Shown here piece after piece: positions 45,153-57,279 of a stretch of DNA of 64,000 nucleotides (positions are counted from its first letter, which is position 1; each line of letters opens with the position of its first letter). The notes beneath the pieces are model-generated. The model searched no databases. It saw nothing but the letters and a program-made list of their open reading frames with translations, and was not told the origin of the DNA. The stretch is taken from NCBI RefSeq assembly GCF_040687965.1, contig NZ_CP156084.1, forward strand, positions 1,750,501 through 1,814,500, in the 5' to 3' direction. A program made the position numbers and the translations under genes. The DNA is from Methylocystis echinoides (lineage in GTDB: Bacteria > Pseudomonadota > Alphaproteobacteria > Rhizobiales > Beijerinckiaceae).

Positions 45153-45881
45153 GTGGACGTTGCGGTCCAATCGCTCGATTTGCGGGGCGCCGCCCCGGAG
45201 CACTGGCCGCGGCTCGCCGCCTTGCTGAACGAAGAGGAGCGCGCGCGGGCGGGGCGCTTCGCCTTCGAGGAAGACCGTCAGGCCTATATCGGCGCCCATG
45301 CGCTGCTGCGCGCGGAACTGTCCCGACGCGCGGGCGGGGCGCCGCAGGACTGGCGCTTTGCGGCGGCCGAGCGCGGCAAGCCTTTCCTCGTCGATCCGCC
45401 GCAGGATCTGCGTTTCAGCATGACCCATACGCGCGGCATGGTCGCCGTGGCGCTGGCCGAGGGGGTCGAGATCGGCGTCGACGTCGAGCCCGCCCATCGG
45501 CGCGCCGAAAGCATGAAGCTTGCGGAGCGATTCTTCGCCCCGGAAGAAGCCGCCTTGCTGCGCGCGCTCGAGGGCGAGGCCCGGCGCGACGCCTTTTTTG
45601 CGATCTGGACGCTCAAGGAAGCGGTTGTGAAGGCGACCGGCGAGGGGCTTTCCCGCCCGCTCAACAGTTTCGTCATTTCGCTCGATCCGCCGGGCGTGAC
45701 GATGCGCGACGTCGCCGCCGGGGACGATTGGCGCCTCGCGCATTGGCGGCGCGGCGCGCATCATTTCGCGCTCGCGGGCCGCTGCGCCGACTGGCGTCCG
45801 AGCCTCTCCGAGACGAACATCGCGACGCTGCTCGGCGAGCCCGTCGCTCTCTCCCCGGGCGCGGCGACAGGGTTGGGATGA
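45153..45881 (+). CDS. 4'-phosphopantetheinyl transferase (Sfp type)
   Basis: 242 residues from a GTG start 5 bases after the FNR stop. Conserved motifs: RxxFxEDRQAYIGAHALLR, the KPFLV loop, FSMTHTRGMVAVALA, IGVDVEP (Mg-binding Asp) and FAIWTLKEAVVKATGEGL (WxxKEA). It attaches phosphopantetheine from CoA to carrier proteins. No polyketide or peptide synthetase is in the window, so the carrier is unknown. Confidence 0.9.
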   Translation: MDVAVQSLDLRGAAPEHWPRLAALLNEEERARAGRFAFEEDRQAYIGAHALLRAELSRRAGGAPQDWRFAAAERGKPFLVDPPQDLRFSMTHTRGMVAVALAEGVEIGVDVEPAHRRAESMKLAERFFAPEEAALLRALEGEARRDAFFAIWTLKEAVVKATGEGLSRPLNSFVISLDPPGVTMRDVAAGDDWRLAHWRRGAHHFALAGRCADWRPSLSETNIATLLGEPVALSPGAATGLG

Positions 45882-45899
45882 AGGTCCGGGCCGCTCGGT

Positions 45900-46802
45900 T
45901 CAGAACGGCAGGTTGAAGACGCGCGAGGGAACGAGCGCGCCCTCGACGACTTCGCCGAAGGCGACGGGCGCGCCGCCGCAGGCGGCGTAGACCACGCCCC
46001 CGTGCGGCGCGTCGCGGCCGCGCAGGATCACCGAGCCGCCGCGCCGCAGGCGTGCGGCCGTGTCGCGATCGACGACGACGCAAGGCAGTTCCGACAGGCC
46101 CGCCTCGACCGAAAGCAGCGCGTCGGCGGCCATGCCCTGCGTCTCGATTTCGTCGAGCGTGAAGGAGTCCTCTTCCAGAAAGGGCCCGACCCGCGTGCGC
46201 CTCAACGCGGTGACGTGGCCGTAGCACGTCAGCAGTCGGCCGAGATCGCGGGCGATGGCGCGCACATAAGCGCCCTTGCCGCATTCCATGACGAAGACCG
46301 TCTCCTCGGGAGAAAACGACTCGATCGTCAGCGCATGGATGGTCACTGCGCGCGCCTTCAACTCCACCTGCGCGCCGCCGCGGGCGAGGTCATAGGCGCG
46401 TTCGCCGGCGATCTTGATCGCCGAGAACTGCGGCGGCGTCTGCAGGATGTCGCCGATGAACTGCGGCAGCAGCCGCTCGATGTCGGCGCGCTCAGGCCGC
46501 TTCTCGCTCACGCGCGCGATCTCGCCGTCGGAATCGTCCGTATTGGTTTCGGCGCCCCAGCGCACGGTGAAGCGATAGGCCTTTTCGCCGTCCTGAACGA
46601 AGGGCACGGTCTTGGTCGCTTCGCCGAAGGCGACCGGCAGAATGCCAGACGCGAGCGGATCGAGCGTGCCGGCGTGGCCGGCCTTCTGGGCGTTGTAGAT
46701 GCGCTTGAGGCGAGAGACGGCCTGGGTCGAGGTCATCCCGACAGGCTTGTCGAGCACCACCCAGCCGTCGACGACGGCGCGATTGGATTTTTTCTGACTC
46801 AT
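45900..46802 (-). CDS. truB: tRNA pseudouridine-55 synthase
   Basis: 300 residues. GWVVLDKPVGMTSTQAV, KAGHAGTLDPLASGILPV with catalytic Asp, KAYRFTVRWG and GAYVRAIARDLG. Modifies U55 in the T-loop of tRNA. Last gene seen of the rimP-nusA-ylxR-infB-rbfA-truB operon; 6 bases separate it from rbfA. rpsO, which often comes next in relatives, is replaced here by the convergent phosphopantetheinyl transferase. Confidence 0.96.
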   Translation of the reverse strand: MSQKKSNRAVVDGWVVLDKPVGMTSTQAVSRLKRIYNAQKAGHAGTLDPLASGILPVAFGEATKTVPFVQDGEKAYRFTVRWGAETNTDDSDGEIARVSEKRPERADIERLLPQFIGDILQTPPQFSAIKIAGERAYDLARGGAQVELKARAVTIHALTIESFSPEETVFVMECGKGAYVRAIARDLGRLLTCYGHVTALRRTRVGPFLEEDSFTLDEIETQGMAADALLSVEAGLSELPCVVVDRDTAARLRRGGSVILRGRDAPHGGVVYAACGGAPVAFGEVVEGALVPSRVFNLPF

Positions 46803-46808
46803 TGTCTC

Positions 46809-47231
46809 TCAGGCGTTGTCCGGCGCGTCGTCATCCTCGGCTTCGAGGTCGCGCTTCACGCGTTCGGAAGTGAGGATCGCGTCGATGCGCGAGACCGTGT
46901 CGAAACTGTCGTCGATGCGGAAACGGATTTCCGGCGCGAATTTGAGATTGACTTCATGCGCGATCTCGCCGCGCAGAAATTTCTTGTGGCGGTCGAGCGC
47001 CGCCAACACATCCGGCTCGTCTTTGCCGCCGAGCGGCATCACATAGATGGTCGCGAGTTTGAGGTCGGGGCTCATCTTCACCCGCGAGACGGTGACGACA
47101 TGCTTGTCCAGCACCGGATCGCTGACGTCGCCGCGCGACAGCAGCTGCGCGACGGCGTGGCGCACGAGTTCGCCGACCCGCAACATGCGCTGCGACGGCG
47201 CGGAGCCGGCTGAATGATGGGATCGAGACAT
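46809..47231 (-). CDS. rbfA: Ribosome-binding factor A
   Basis: 140 residues. [42 protein letters not shown] and [21 protein letters not shown] are typical of RbfA, which matures the 16S rRNA 5' end in 30S assembly and cold response. Lies between infB and truB. Confidence 0.95.
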   Translation of the reverse strand: MSRSHHSAGSAPSQRMLRVGELVRHAVAQLLSRGDVSDPVLDKHVVTVSRVKMSPDLKLATIYVMPLGGKDEPDVLAALDRHKKFLRGEIAHEVNLKFAPEIRFRIDDSFDTVSRIDAILTSERVKRDLEAEDDDAPDNA

Positions 47232-47350
47232 AAGGCAACTACGCTGTTGGCAACACGTCGCGCCCGCGCTCGACGCGGGCGTTCCCGTTTCGATGGTTCA
47301 AACTCGAGAGGCGCCGCATCGGCGCTCGCAGCTTCCCGCCGCCCGGCGTC

Positions 47351-47378
47351 GCTGGCCGGGACGAGCCCGGCCAAGACG
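47351..47378 (-). repeat. Dispersed palindromic repeat, copy C
   Basis: Minus strand CGTCTTGGCCGGGCTCGTCC then CGGCCAGC, the longest palindrome of the three copies (TGGCCGGG / CCCGGCCA). It lies in the 161-base gap between infB and rbfA, inside the operon, so it is transcribed as a hairpin. Confidence 0.6.
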
Positions 47379-47392
47379 CAAGGAAGCGGGGG

Positions 47393-49988
<2,596 letters not shown>

Positions 49989-49996
<8 letters not shown>

Positions 49997-50735
49997 CCAG
50001 CTTCCGATCCTCGGCCGCTTCCGACCCGCTTGAATTCATCGCCTCGTCCGCACGCCCCTCGGCGTCCGGCTGCCCATCCCGCATCGCCTGCGCCACAAGG
50101 GGCGCGCCGTCGAGCGCCACGCCCCGGTAAGCCGCCAGTCGGCGGCAGCGCGCCAGAAAACCCGCGCTCGGCCCGCCGGGGGCGAGCGCAGCATGTATCA
50201 CATTTGTGCGCCCTAAAGCCAAATCCAATTGGCTCGAGGTAAATAAGCCGACGATGGGCAAAACGCCATCGTTTTCCTGTTTTCCCGCGCTCGCCCGGCG
50301 CGCGCCCTGACGCAGCTTGCGCTTGCCGTCGGCGCCGCCGTCCGCCGCTTCAACCAGAATCGCGGCCCCGCCTTTCGCCAATAAATCCTCGACCTTGTTG
50401 AAACCCGCGGTCACCACGCCCGCCTTATTGGCCAGGGCGAGCATCTGCAGACAATCGGCCTCGAGCAGCCGGTCCACGTCCTGGACGAGTTCGGGCGGCG
50501 TCTCCACCTGCTCCTTCAGTCCGCGCGCGAACATGCGCTTTTTTGCCGCCTCGGCGACGAGCGCCGCCCGGGCGCCGACCCAGACGCCGCGGCCGGGCAG
50601 ACGAGCGCGAATATCCGGCGCGACGACGCCGTCGGGGCCGCGCACGAAGCGGATCAGCCCCTCCGGCGGCTCGCGCCGCCGCGTGACGATGCAGGTCCGC
50701 TCGCTCTCGCGCTCATTCGCCGCCACGGCCGTCAC
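49989..50735 (-). CDS. YlxR (DUF448) and L7Ae-like RNA-binding protein
   Basis: 248 residues. N-terminal YlxR domain ([28 protein letters not shown]) and, from about 90, an L7Ae-like region ([20 protein letters not shown], then [11 protein letters not shown]). A disordered tail of about 60 residues ends RKLDE and overlaps infB by 8 bases. Fusion of YlxR to an L7Ae-like domain is the usual alphaproteobacterial form. Binds RNA; role in the NusA/IF-2 context is inferred from the operon. Confidence 0.9.
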
Positions 50736-50739
50736 CGTC

Positions 50740-52338
50740 CTATTCGCCCTCCGCCGCGGTCGCTTCGGCCGCTTCGGATTCCTCGGCCTCCGGCGCCTCG
50801 ATCCAGCCGGCGCGCACGCGCGCGGCCATGATCATCGCCTCGGCCTCTTCCCGCGACAGGTCGATCCCGTCGAAAAAGCCCGCGTGCTTGGTGGTCTCGC
50901 CATCCTTCTTTTCGGTCCATCCGACGAGATCGTCGGGCACGCAGCCGGCGAAATCCTCGATGGTCTTCACGTCGTTCTCGCCCAGCTTGACCATCATGGC
51001 GCTGGTGAGGCCTTCGATCTCGCGCAATTCGTCGGAAACGCCGAGCGCCACGCGGCGCGCTTCGTTCTCCGCCTCGAGCCGCTCGAGATAATTGCGGGCG
51101 CGGGCCTGAATCTCGCCGGCGGTCTCCTCGTCGAAGCCTTCGATCGAGGCGAGTTCCGGTAGCTCGACATAGGCGAGCTCCTCGACGGAGCGGAAGCCTT
51201 CCGAGGCCAGCAGGCGGCCCACGACCTCGTCGACGTCGATCGCGCTCATGAAGACGCGGGTGCGCTCCTCGAATTCGCGCTGACGGCGTTCGGATTCCTC
51301 GGCCTCCGTCAGAATGTCGATGTCCCAGCCGGTAAGCTGCGAGGCCAGACGCACGTTCTGGCCGCGCCGGCCGATGGCGAGCGACAGCTGATCGTCCGGC
51401 ACCACCACTTCGATGCGGGAGGAGTCTTCGTCCAAAACCACCTTCACCACTTCAGCGGGCTGCAGCGCGTTGACGATGAAGGTCGCGGCGTCCGCCGACC
51501 AGGGGATGATGTCGATGCGTTCGCCCTGCAGTTCCTGCACGACCGCCTGCACGCGCGACCCGCGCATGCCGACGCAGGCGCCGACGGGGTCGATGGAGGA
51601 ATCGCGCGAGATGACGGCGATCTTGGCGCGCGAGCCCGGATCGCGGGCGACCGACTTCACCTCGATCACGCCGTCGTAGATTTCCGGCACTTCCTGCCTG
51701 AACAGTTTCGCCATGAACTGCGGATGGGTGCGCGACAGGAAGATCTGGGGGCCGCGCTGCTCGCGGCGCACGTCGTAGACATAGGCGCGCACGCGATCGC
51801 CGGGGCGGAACATTTCGCGCGGGATCATCTCGTCGCGGCGGATGACGCCCTCGCCGCGGCCGAGATCGATGATCACATTGCCGTATTCGACGCGCTTGAC
51901 CACGCCGTTGACGATCTCGCCGATCCGGTCCTTGTATTCTTCATACTGGCGGTCGCGCTCCGCCTCGCGCACCTTCTGCACGATGATCTGCTTCGCCGAT
52001 TGCGCGGCGATGCGGCCGAAGTCGAAGGGCGGCAGGGTTTCGGAAATCCAGTCGCCGGACAGCGCCGCCGGATTGCGCTTGCGCGCGTCCTCGATCGAAA
52101 TCTGCGTCGCGTCGTTTTCGACCTTGTCGACGACGAGCAGGAGACGCGAGAAGCGGACTTCGCCGGTGCGCGGATTGATCTCGGCGCGCACCTCCGTTTC
52201 CTGGCCGTAGCGCGAGCGCGCCGCCTTCTGCAGCGCGTCCTCCATGGAGGCGATCACAATGTTGCGGTCGATCGACTTTTCGCGCGCGACGGCGTCGGCA
52301 ATCTGCAAAATCTCGAGTCTGTTGGCGCTGACGGCCAT
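50740..52338 (-). CDS. nusA: Transcription termination/antitermination factor NusA
   Basis: 532 residues. N-terminal RNA polymerase-binding domain ([20 protein letters not shown]), S1 domain (about 135-200, [14 protein letters not shown]), KH domains ([39 protein letters not shown]) and a C-terminal pair of helix-hairpin repeats with an acidic tail ([15 protein letters not shown]). Third gene region in a classic order; 4 bases from ylxR. Confidence 0.97.
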   Translation of the reverse strand: MAVSANRLEILQIADAVAREKSIDRNIVIASMEDALQKAARSRYGQETEVRAEINPRTGEVRFSRLLLVVDKVENDATQISIEDARKRNPAALSGDWISETLPPFDFGRIAAQSAKQIIVQKVREAERDRQYEEYKDRIGEIVNGVVKRVEYGNVIIDLGRGEGVIRRDEMIPREMFRPGDRVRAYVYDVRREQRGPQIFLSRTHPQFMAKLFRQEVPEIYDGVIEVKSVARDPGSRAKIAVISRDSSIDPVGACVGMRGSRVQAVVQELQGERIDIIPWSADAATFIVNALQPAEVVKVVLDEDSSRIEVVVPDDQLSLAIGRRGQNVRLASQLTGWDIDILTEAEESERRQREFEERTRVFMSAIDVDEVVGRLLASEGFRSVEELAYVELPELASIEGFDEETAGEIQARARNYLERLEAENEARRVALGVSDELREIEGLTSAMMVKLGENDVKTIEDFAGCVPDDLVGWTEKKDGETTKHAGFFDGIDLSREEAEAMIMAARVRAGWIEAPEAEESEAAEATAAEGE

Positions 52339-52341
52339 GGC

Positions 52342-53109
52342 TCAGTCTCCCTGAGAGCGGGGGGCGCGGGGCTTCGCGGGCCCCGGACCTTTCTTGAAGT
52401 GCGTCTGCACGCCGGCGGGGACCAGCGGCTTGGCTTTGCCTTTCTGCGGACCGCGGAAACGGCCCGGCCCCCGGCGCGGGCGTTCTGCTTCGTCTTCGCC
52501 TGGGACCTCCTCGTCCTCGGCGGCCTGCTGAAGCTTGCCGGCGCGCAGCGACTCGCGGATGAGCGCCTCGGTGAGCATCAGCTTGCCTTCGTCGAGGTCG
52601 GCGAGCGGCAGCACGACGAGCTTCTCTTCATCCGAGCGCGCATCGGTGCGCTCGAGCGCCAGATTGGCGCCGCGGCCTTCGCCCTCGACGCCCCGAATGA
52701 GGCCGCGGAAGCGCTTGCGCCCGGATTCGAGCGGATGCGTGAGCTCGATGCGCGCCTCATGGCCGATGGCGCGGGCGAAATCCGAAACGCGGACGAGCGG
52801 GCGGTCGACGCCGGGAGAGGAAACCTCCAGCCGATATTCGTTTGTAATGACGTCGGCGACGTCGAGTTCCGGCGACAGAGCCTGGCTCGCCGCCTCGCAA
52901 TCGTCGATGGTCATGGTCCCGTCCGGACGCTCGGCCATGATCTGCAGGGTCTGGCCGTTCTGCTGCATGAGCTTGACGCGCACCAGGCGGAAGCCCAGCT
53001 GCGCGAGCACCGGCTCGGCCAGATGCGCCACGCGCGCGGCGACGCCCGTCTCGCCGACGAGGCGGGGCTCGTCCAGGGCGGCGTCGATGGAGGCGGCGTT
53101 TTCGGTCAA
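52342..53109 (-). CDS. rimP: Ribosome maturation factor RimP
   Basis: About 255 residues from a TTG with AGGA 7 bases upstream; the sequence further out is the RNA leader, so this start is preferred. [38 protein letters not shown] and [14 protein letters not shown] define RimP. The last 65 residues form a basic Pro/Arg/Lys tail found in alphaproteobacterial versions. It matures the 30S subunit. First gene of the operon. If the TTG is right, initiation is weak by design, which fits attenuator control. Confidence 0.9.
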   Translation of the reverse strand: MTENAASIDAALDEPRLVGETGVAARVAHLAEPVLAQLGFRLVRVKLMQQNGQTLQIMAERPDGTMTIDDCEAASQALSPELDVADVITNEYRLEVSSPGVDRPLVRVSDFARAIGHEARIELTHPLESGRKRFRGLIRGVEGEGRGANLALERTDARSDEEKLVVLPLADLDEGKLMLTEALIRESLRAGKLQQAAEDEEVPGEDEAERPRRGPGRFRGPQKGKAKPLVPAGVQTHFKKGPGPAKPRAPRSQGD

Positions 53110-53140
53110 GCTTCGGTCCTGCGGTTCGGGTGAGCCAAAC

Positions 53141-53173
53141 AAAAAAGAGCGGGTCCCCGGCGGGGCCCCACTC
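53141..53173 (-). terminator. rimP leader attenuator hairpin
   Basis: On the minus strand: a 27-base hairpin starting GAGTGGGGCCCCGCC with an 11-pair stem plus one G-T wobble and one mismatch, directly followed by TTTTTTGTTT. It ends 31 bases before the rimP start, inside the operon's own leader. A rimP-leader attenuator family has been proposed by computation for Alphaproteobacteria; this element has the expected place and form. Confidence 0.8.
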
Positions 53174-53220
53174 TCAACGGCGACCACCCTGGATGATCGT
53201 TATGAGATGGAATTTGACGC

Positions 53221-53250
53221 CTTATACACCAGAGGGGCGGGGGAGGGCAA
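53221..53250 (-). promoter_or_regulatory. Sigma-70-like promoter of the rimP operon
   Basis: Minus-strand -35 TTGCCC (53250-53245), 18-base spacer, -10 TATAAG (53226-53221). Transcription would start near 53214, giving a leader of about 105 bases that contains the terminator hairpin before rimP. Confidence 0.55.
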
Positions 53251-53303
53251 GGAAAAGCGGCGACGTAGGGTCGCGGCGCAGGCCCCAGAAGAACGCGCCA
53301 TCG

Positions 53304-53352
53304 CCCCTCGCGCTTCGAAACGCCGCCTTCGGCGGCTCCTCGGCATGAGGGG
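53304..53352 (-). repeat. Palindromic intergenic repeat (GAGGAGC...GCTTCGAA type)
   Basis: Minus strand reads CCCCTCATGCCGAGGAGC, then GCCGCCGAAGGCGGC, then GTTTCGAAGCGCGAGGGG. Outer CCCCTC/GAGGGG and inner GCCGCC/GGCGGC arms pair. This matches a repeat of the form CCTCATxCTGAGGAGC...GTCTCGAAGxAxGAGG that is abundant between genes of Hyphomicrobiales. On the plus strand a TTTTT follows, so it may also end transcription that way. Confidence 0.75.
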
Positions 53353-53438
53353 CTTTTTATTCCTTTAATTAGACGCTTATGCCTCATCCCCGACCTGCGC
53401 CTCAGTCTCGCGGCCGCGACCCTTTCCCCTTTAGCCTG

Positions 53439-54479
53439 TCACTGCCCGATGAATTTGAAGGGCTCGGCGGGCGCGAATTTATCCGACACCTCGTCGGCGA
53501 GGATGGGATGCCCCTTGAGATCGAGCTTCATGGGCTTCGCGCCGGCGTCGAGCTTCAGCTTGTCGAGATCGACCCAGAAGATCGACGGGCTGTACGACGA
53601 TTCGAAATAATAGCGCTTGGCCCTGGAGTCCGAGACCGTGCGCCAGATCGTCGAGGCGATATTGGGCTCTTTGGGGTCGCTGATGCCGAGCGGGACGGAG
53701 ACGGCGCGGATCAGCGAGAAGACGGTGGCGGTTGCGAGCCGCGGGTCCTTTTCCTTCGGCGCGGCGTAAAGATTCCAGCTGACGCGCGCAAAACGGTCGG
53801 AGGCGCGCGCCGTGCCGGGGAGGAATTCCAGCCCGCCAACCGTATTCCAATAGGCGGTGATCGCGAGCTGATGATCATAGGACGGCGAATTGGTCATGAC
53901 CCGGTATTGCGGCCCGTGATGAATGACGAGCTTGCCGCCGAGATATTCGAAAATGGCGCTGTCGCCGGCGGCGTCGGCGAGCGAAAGATGGCCGGCGGCC
54001 TTTTTTCCCCCCGGCAGGTCCGGCGCGACGAGAACGAAAGGCTCCTTCTTCAGCGCCGTCACCGCGTCGGCGACCGTCGCGAAATTGTCGAGCGCATATT
54101 GCGCCCAGGCGCCGATGGAGAGCTTCGGCTTCCTGGAGGCCGCGGCGTCGCCGTAATCGGCTTCGACGAGATAGAGCACATTGGCGACGAGCCCGGCGTC
54201 GTTGATTCCATCGACCGTGGCGAGATTGTAGAAGGAGCTGATCACCGAACCGTGCTTGGCGGACCATTTGATCGAGCCCGGCCCCGCGGAGCCGTCCCGG
54301 CTCATGCCGCGCGGAAAGGCCCAGAGATCGGTGGCGGGATCCACCATCCAGTCCATGGTGCGTCCGACGATGTAGGACCCATCGCCGGTGTCGTAGACGA
54401 TGCGCGTGCAGGCCTGCGCCGCGACGTCGGAAAGAGCCAATGACGTTCCCAAAAGCAGGCTGAAAATGCTTTTCTTCAT
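53439..54479 (-). CDS. Choloylglycine hydrolase/penicillin V acylase family amidase
   Basis: 346 residues; GAGG 6 bases before the chosen ATG. Signal peptide MKKSIFSLLLGTSLALSDVAAQA and then Cys at position 24, which becomes the N-terminal nucleophile after cleavage, followed by TRIVYDTGDGSYIVGRTMDW. RTMDW and the later NSPSYDHQL-type motifs are those of linear-amide C-N hydrolases (Ntn fold). Periplasmic. In Gram-negative bacteria relatives degrade acyl-homoserine lactones or penicillin V; which applies here cannot be read off. Confidence 0.9.
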   Translation of the reverse strand: MKKSIFSLLLGTSLALSDVAAQACTRIVYDTGDGSYIVGRTMDWMVDPATDLWAFPRGMSRDGSAGPGSIKWSAKHGSVISSFYNLATVDGINDAGLVANVLYLVEADYGDAAASRKPKLSIGAWAQYALDNFATVADAVTALKKEPFVLVAPDLPGGKKAAGHLSLADAAGDSAIFEYLGGKLVIHHGPQYRVMTNSPSYDHQLAITAYWNTVGGLEFLPGTARASDRFARVSWNLYAAPKEKDPRLATATVFSLIRAVSVPLGISDPKEPNIASTIWRTVSDSRAKRYYFESSYSPSIFWVDLDKLKLDAGAKPMKLDLKGHPILADEVSDKFAPAEPFKFIGQ

Positions 54480-54634
54480 GACAATCCTCATTCATGAAAG
54501 GTTGGCGCGTTCATTGTTACAACCCGCCACAGAGGATGGCCACGCCTAAGTCGTTTCACGCGCGTTTGATCTTGCCCGCGAAAACGCGTCCTATCCTCCC
54601 TGCGCGATTCCCGCGCCTTTTCGCACAACGCCAG

Positions 54635-55435
54635 ATGACCCGACCGCCCAAAATTCTCGTTTTCGACTCCGGCCTCGGGGGCCTCACGGTTTTTTCCGAG
54701 ATCATCAAGCTGCGGCCGGGGGCCGATTACGTCTATTGCGCCGACGACGCGGGATTTCCCTATGGCTCCTGGAAGGAGGGGGATCTCGTGCAGCGGGTCA
54801 GGGCGGTGATGGAGACGCTCATCGCCGGCCATGCGCCCGATCTTGTCGTCATCGCCTGCAACACCGCCTCGACGCTGGTGCTTCCCGATCTGCGCGACCA
54901 CTGGCCGCAACTCCCCTTCGTCGGCACGGTGCCGGCGATCAAACCCGCGGCGGAGCGCTCGCGGTCGCATCTCATTTCGGTGCTCGGCACGCCCGGCACG
55001 GTGGCGCGCGATTATACGCAAAATCTCATCGCGCAATTCGCCGCGCATTGCCGCGTGACGCTCGTCGGCTCGGGGACGCTGGCGCGCATCGCCGAAAGCC
55101 AGATGCAGGGGCAGGGAGTCTGTGACGAAGACATCGCCGCGGAGATTGCGCCCTGCTTCGTCCAATCGGATGGACGGCGGACCGACGCGGTCGTTCTCGC
55201 CTGCACGCACTATCCGCTGCTCGTCGACGATTTTCGGCGGCTCGCGCCCTGGCCGGTGGACTGGATCGATCCGGCTCCCGCCATCGCCCGGCGCGCGGAC
55301 CAGGTGCTGCGCGAGCGCGGTTTCGACGAGCCTTTCGCGGGAACGGGTCAGGCGCGCGCGGTCTTCACCAGCGGCAAGACGCCGGACGCGCAGCTGCGCG
55401 CGACGCTTGCCCGCTTCGGGCTCGTCGCAGGGTGA
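54635..55435 (+). CDS. murI: Glutamate racemase
   Basis: 266 residues, beginning MTRPPKILVFDSGLGGLTVF. Catalytic cysteines in ACNTAST and LACTHYPLL. Supplies D-glutamate for peptidoglycan. A frame extending upstream to 54494 is not conserved-looking. No strong ribosome site. The 155-base gap to the divergent amidase gene should hold both promoters. Confidence 0.94.
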   Translation: MTRPPKILVFDSGLGGLTVFSEIIKLRPGADYVYCADDAGFPYGSWKEGDLVQRVRAVMETLIAGHAPDLVVIACNTASTLVLPDLRDHWPQLPFVGTVPAIKPAAERSRSHLISVLGTPGTVARDYTQNLIAQFAAHCRVTLVGSGTLARIAESQMQGQGVCDEDIAAEIAPCFVQSDGRRTDAVVLACTHYPLLVDDFRRLAPWPVDWIDPAPAIARRADQVLRERGFDEPFAGTGQARAVFTSGKTPDAQLRATLARFGLVAG

Positions 55436-55458
55436 TCGACGCGCGGCCCTGTGGCCGC

Positions 55459-55794
55459 TCAGCGCGGGGCCTGCTCCAGATGCGCGAGCGCGGCTTTCGC
55501 ATGTCGGGTGGCGGCCGTCGCCCGGTTCTTCTCGCCTTGCTTGATCGCCTGTTTCAAATGCACGATCCCGGCGCGGACATGGCGGTTGGATTTTTCCTTC
55601 TGCGCCGCCTCGGCGTGCTCGAGCGCCTGTTTGGCGTGGTCCGTCAACCCATCCGCCTTGCCGTCGAGGCCCTGGCCGACGGCCTCGCGCGCATGGGAGA
55701 TCGCCTCGGCGACGTGGTTTTCCTGAGCGACTGAAAGGCCCGGGCGCGCCAGGAGCGCAGCGCCCATGAGCGCCATCAAAGTCCTGCGATTCAT
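55459..55794 (-). CDS. SmbP-like small metal-binding protein
   Basis: 111 residues. Signal peptide MNRRTLMALMGAALLARPGLSVAQ. The mature part is a helical repeat with regularly spaced His: ENHVAEAISHAREAV, DHAKQALEHAEAAQK, NRHVRAGIVHLKQAI, TRHAKAALAHLEQA. This matches SmbP of Nitrosomonas europaea, a periplasmic four-helix bundle that binds several Cu(II) and other metals. About eight His residues lie on one face. In a copper-dependent organism a copper buffer role is plausible. It converges with murI. Confidence 0.85.
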   Translation of the reverse strand: MNRRTLMALMGAALLARPGLSVAQENHVAEAISHAREAVGQGLDGKADGLTDHAKQALEHAEAAQKEKSNRHVRAGIVHLKQAIKQGEKNRATAATRHAKAALAHLEQAPR

Positions 55795-55878
55795 GTCATT
55801 CTCCCAAACGGACGAGCGAGCGGCCTCCTCGCAGAAGGGAGATAGTCAGCGGTCGAGGGCGGGCAATCCCGCCGAGAC

Positions 55879-57099
55879 TCAAGGTTTCGGCTTGTCCGTC
55901 AGCGTTTCCAGGAAAGCGACCAATGCGTCTATGTCCTTTTCGGAGAGGCGCGGCTTCTCGCCGAGCTTGCGGTCATAGGGCGCTTCGTCAGTATTGACGT
56001 TCCCGCGATAATCCGCCGGCAGATCGTCGAATTTCTCGGCCTTGCCGTACCAGCGCTTCGGATCGGTGTCGCGCGTCGCGTAGAAGGCGACGACGTCGCG
56101 CAGCTTCGTGAAGACGCCATTGTGCAGATAGGGGCCGGTGACGGCGATATTGCGCAGGGTCGGCACTTTGAAAGCGCCGCAGACGCTTGCGACGTCGAAG
56201 CCCGCGGGCGCGAACTTGTCGAGGCCGGGGCGCTTGCACAGCCCGAGATCGGGCGTCGTCGCGGTCGCGGCGATCGCCGCATTCTTCGGACCGCCGAGCG
56301 CGTCGTAAGTGAAGTCGGTGAAGAGCCAGTCCTGCGGCGCGCGCGACTCTTCCGCGCCGGCGTGGCAGGCGAGGCAATTGCCTTTCTTGGGGTCCTTGAA
56401 GAGCGCGAAGCCCTTCTTTTCGAGCGGCGTCAATTCCGCCTTGCCGCGCAGAAAATCGTCGAATTTCGACGCGAAAGGATGGAAGCGCGGGCTCGATTCA
56501 TAGGCGACGACGGCCTGGGCGAGCTTTTCGAAGGCGGCGTCGGGCTCATCGAAGAGCTTGTCGCCATAGACCTCGCGGGCGAGCGGCGCATAGACGCCGT
56601 CGCGGATCGTCTCCACGGCGAAGCGCTTGGAAGGCGCGTTCATTTCGAGGGGGTCGAGCAGCGGGCCTTCGAATTGCGCGAGCAGGTCGCTCGCCCTTCC
56701 GTCGAGGAACTGTCCGCCCGCGGGAATCTTCTCGACCTTGCCCGTCTCTTCGTTCTTTTCGTCGATGAAGCCGAAGGGCGGCGCGAAGGAGGCGTACATG
56801 ATCGAAGGCGTATTGCGCTTGCCGAGCGACTCGGGCTTCGAGCCGCGCGCCACGGCGGGGACGGGCGAGCCGTTGGCGCCCTGAAAGGCGGTCGCGGCGT
56901 CGTGACAGGAGGCGCAGGCGACCCCGGCCGGGCGCGACAGCGACTTATCCTCGAAAATGCGTTTGCCCAGCCGCTCCAGCGGCGTGAGCCCCGCCTCGTC
57001 GGACGCCGTCTGCGGCGCTTCCAGCGCGAGGGCGTTAGAGGCGAGCAGGGTCAGGACAAGCGATAAAACGAGACGCGCCGGGCGTGCAGTCTGGGGCAT
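55879..57099 (-). CDS. Diheme cytochrome c peroxidase/MauG-family protein
   Basis: 406 residues. Signal peptide ending near residue 26 (SNALA). Two haem-binding CxxCH motifs, CASCH (62-66) and CLACH (242-246), with FQGANGSPVP, GQFLDGRASDL, TPTLRN-like VPTLRNIAVTGPYLHNG and VVAFYATRD typical of this superfamily. Members either reduce H2O2 or, as MauG and MbnH, oxidise a partner protein. No MbnP or amine dehydrogenase gene lies next to it, so peroxidase is the default. Start choice at the ATG in front of the signal; longer basic extension rejected. Confidence 0.9.
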   Translation of the reverse strand: MPQTARPARLVLSLVLTLLASNALALEAPQTASDEAGLTPLERLGKRIFEDKSLSRPAGVACASCHDAATAFQGANGSPVPAVARGSKPESLGKRNTPSIMYASFAPPFGFIDEKNEETGKVEKIPAGGQFLDGRASDLLAQFEGPLLDPLEMNAPSKRFAVETIRDGVYAPLAREVYGDKLFDEPDAAFEKLAQAVVAYESSPRFHPFASKFDDFLRGKAELTPLEKKGFALFKDPKKGNCLACHAGAEESRAPQDWLFTDFTYDALGGPKNAAIAATATTPDLGLCKRPGLDKFAPAGFDVASVCGAFKVPTLRNIAVTGPYLHNGVFTKLRDVVAFYATRDTDPKRWYGKAEKFDDLPADYRGNVNTDEAPYDRKLGEKPRLSEKDIDALVAFLETLTDKPKP

Positions 57100-57279
57100 A
57101 AGCCGCTCATTTCTCAACCTTAAACGCCGCTTGCGGCGGTTGAGCCCGAATTTACGGAGCGGCAAGCCTCAAGGTCAATTTGACTTTCTTACATTCCTTC
57201 CAGGGAAGGCGCTGCCCATTGTCGCAGTAAGCGCGAGAGGTTCAGCGCCCGGCAAATGCTGCGCAGAGGCGTTTTCAGC

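Noticed and set aside
51724-53133. 469-codon plus-strand frame opposite nusA and rimP
   Set aside because: Spans two known genes antisense, with noise composition.
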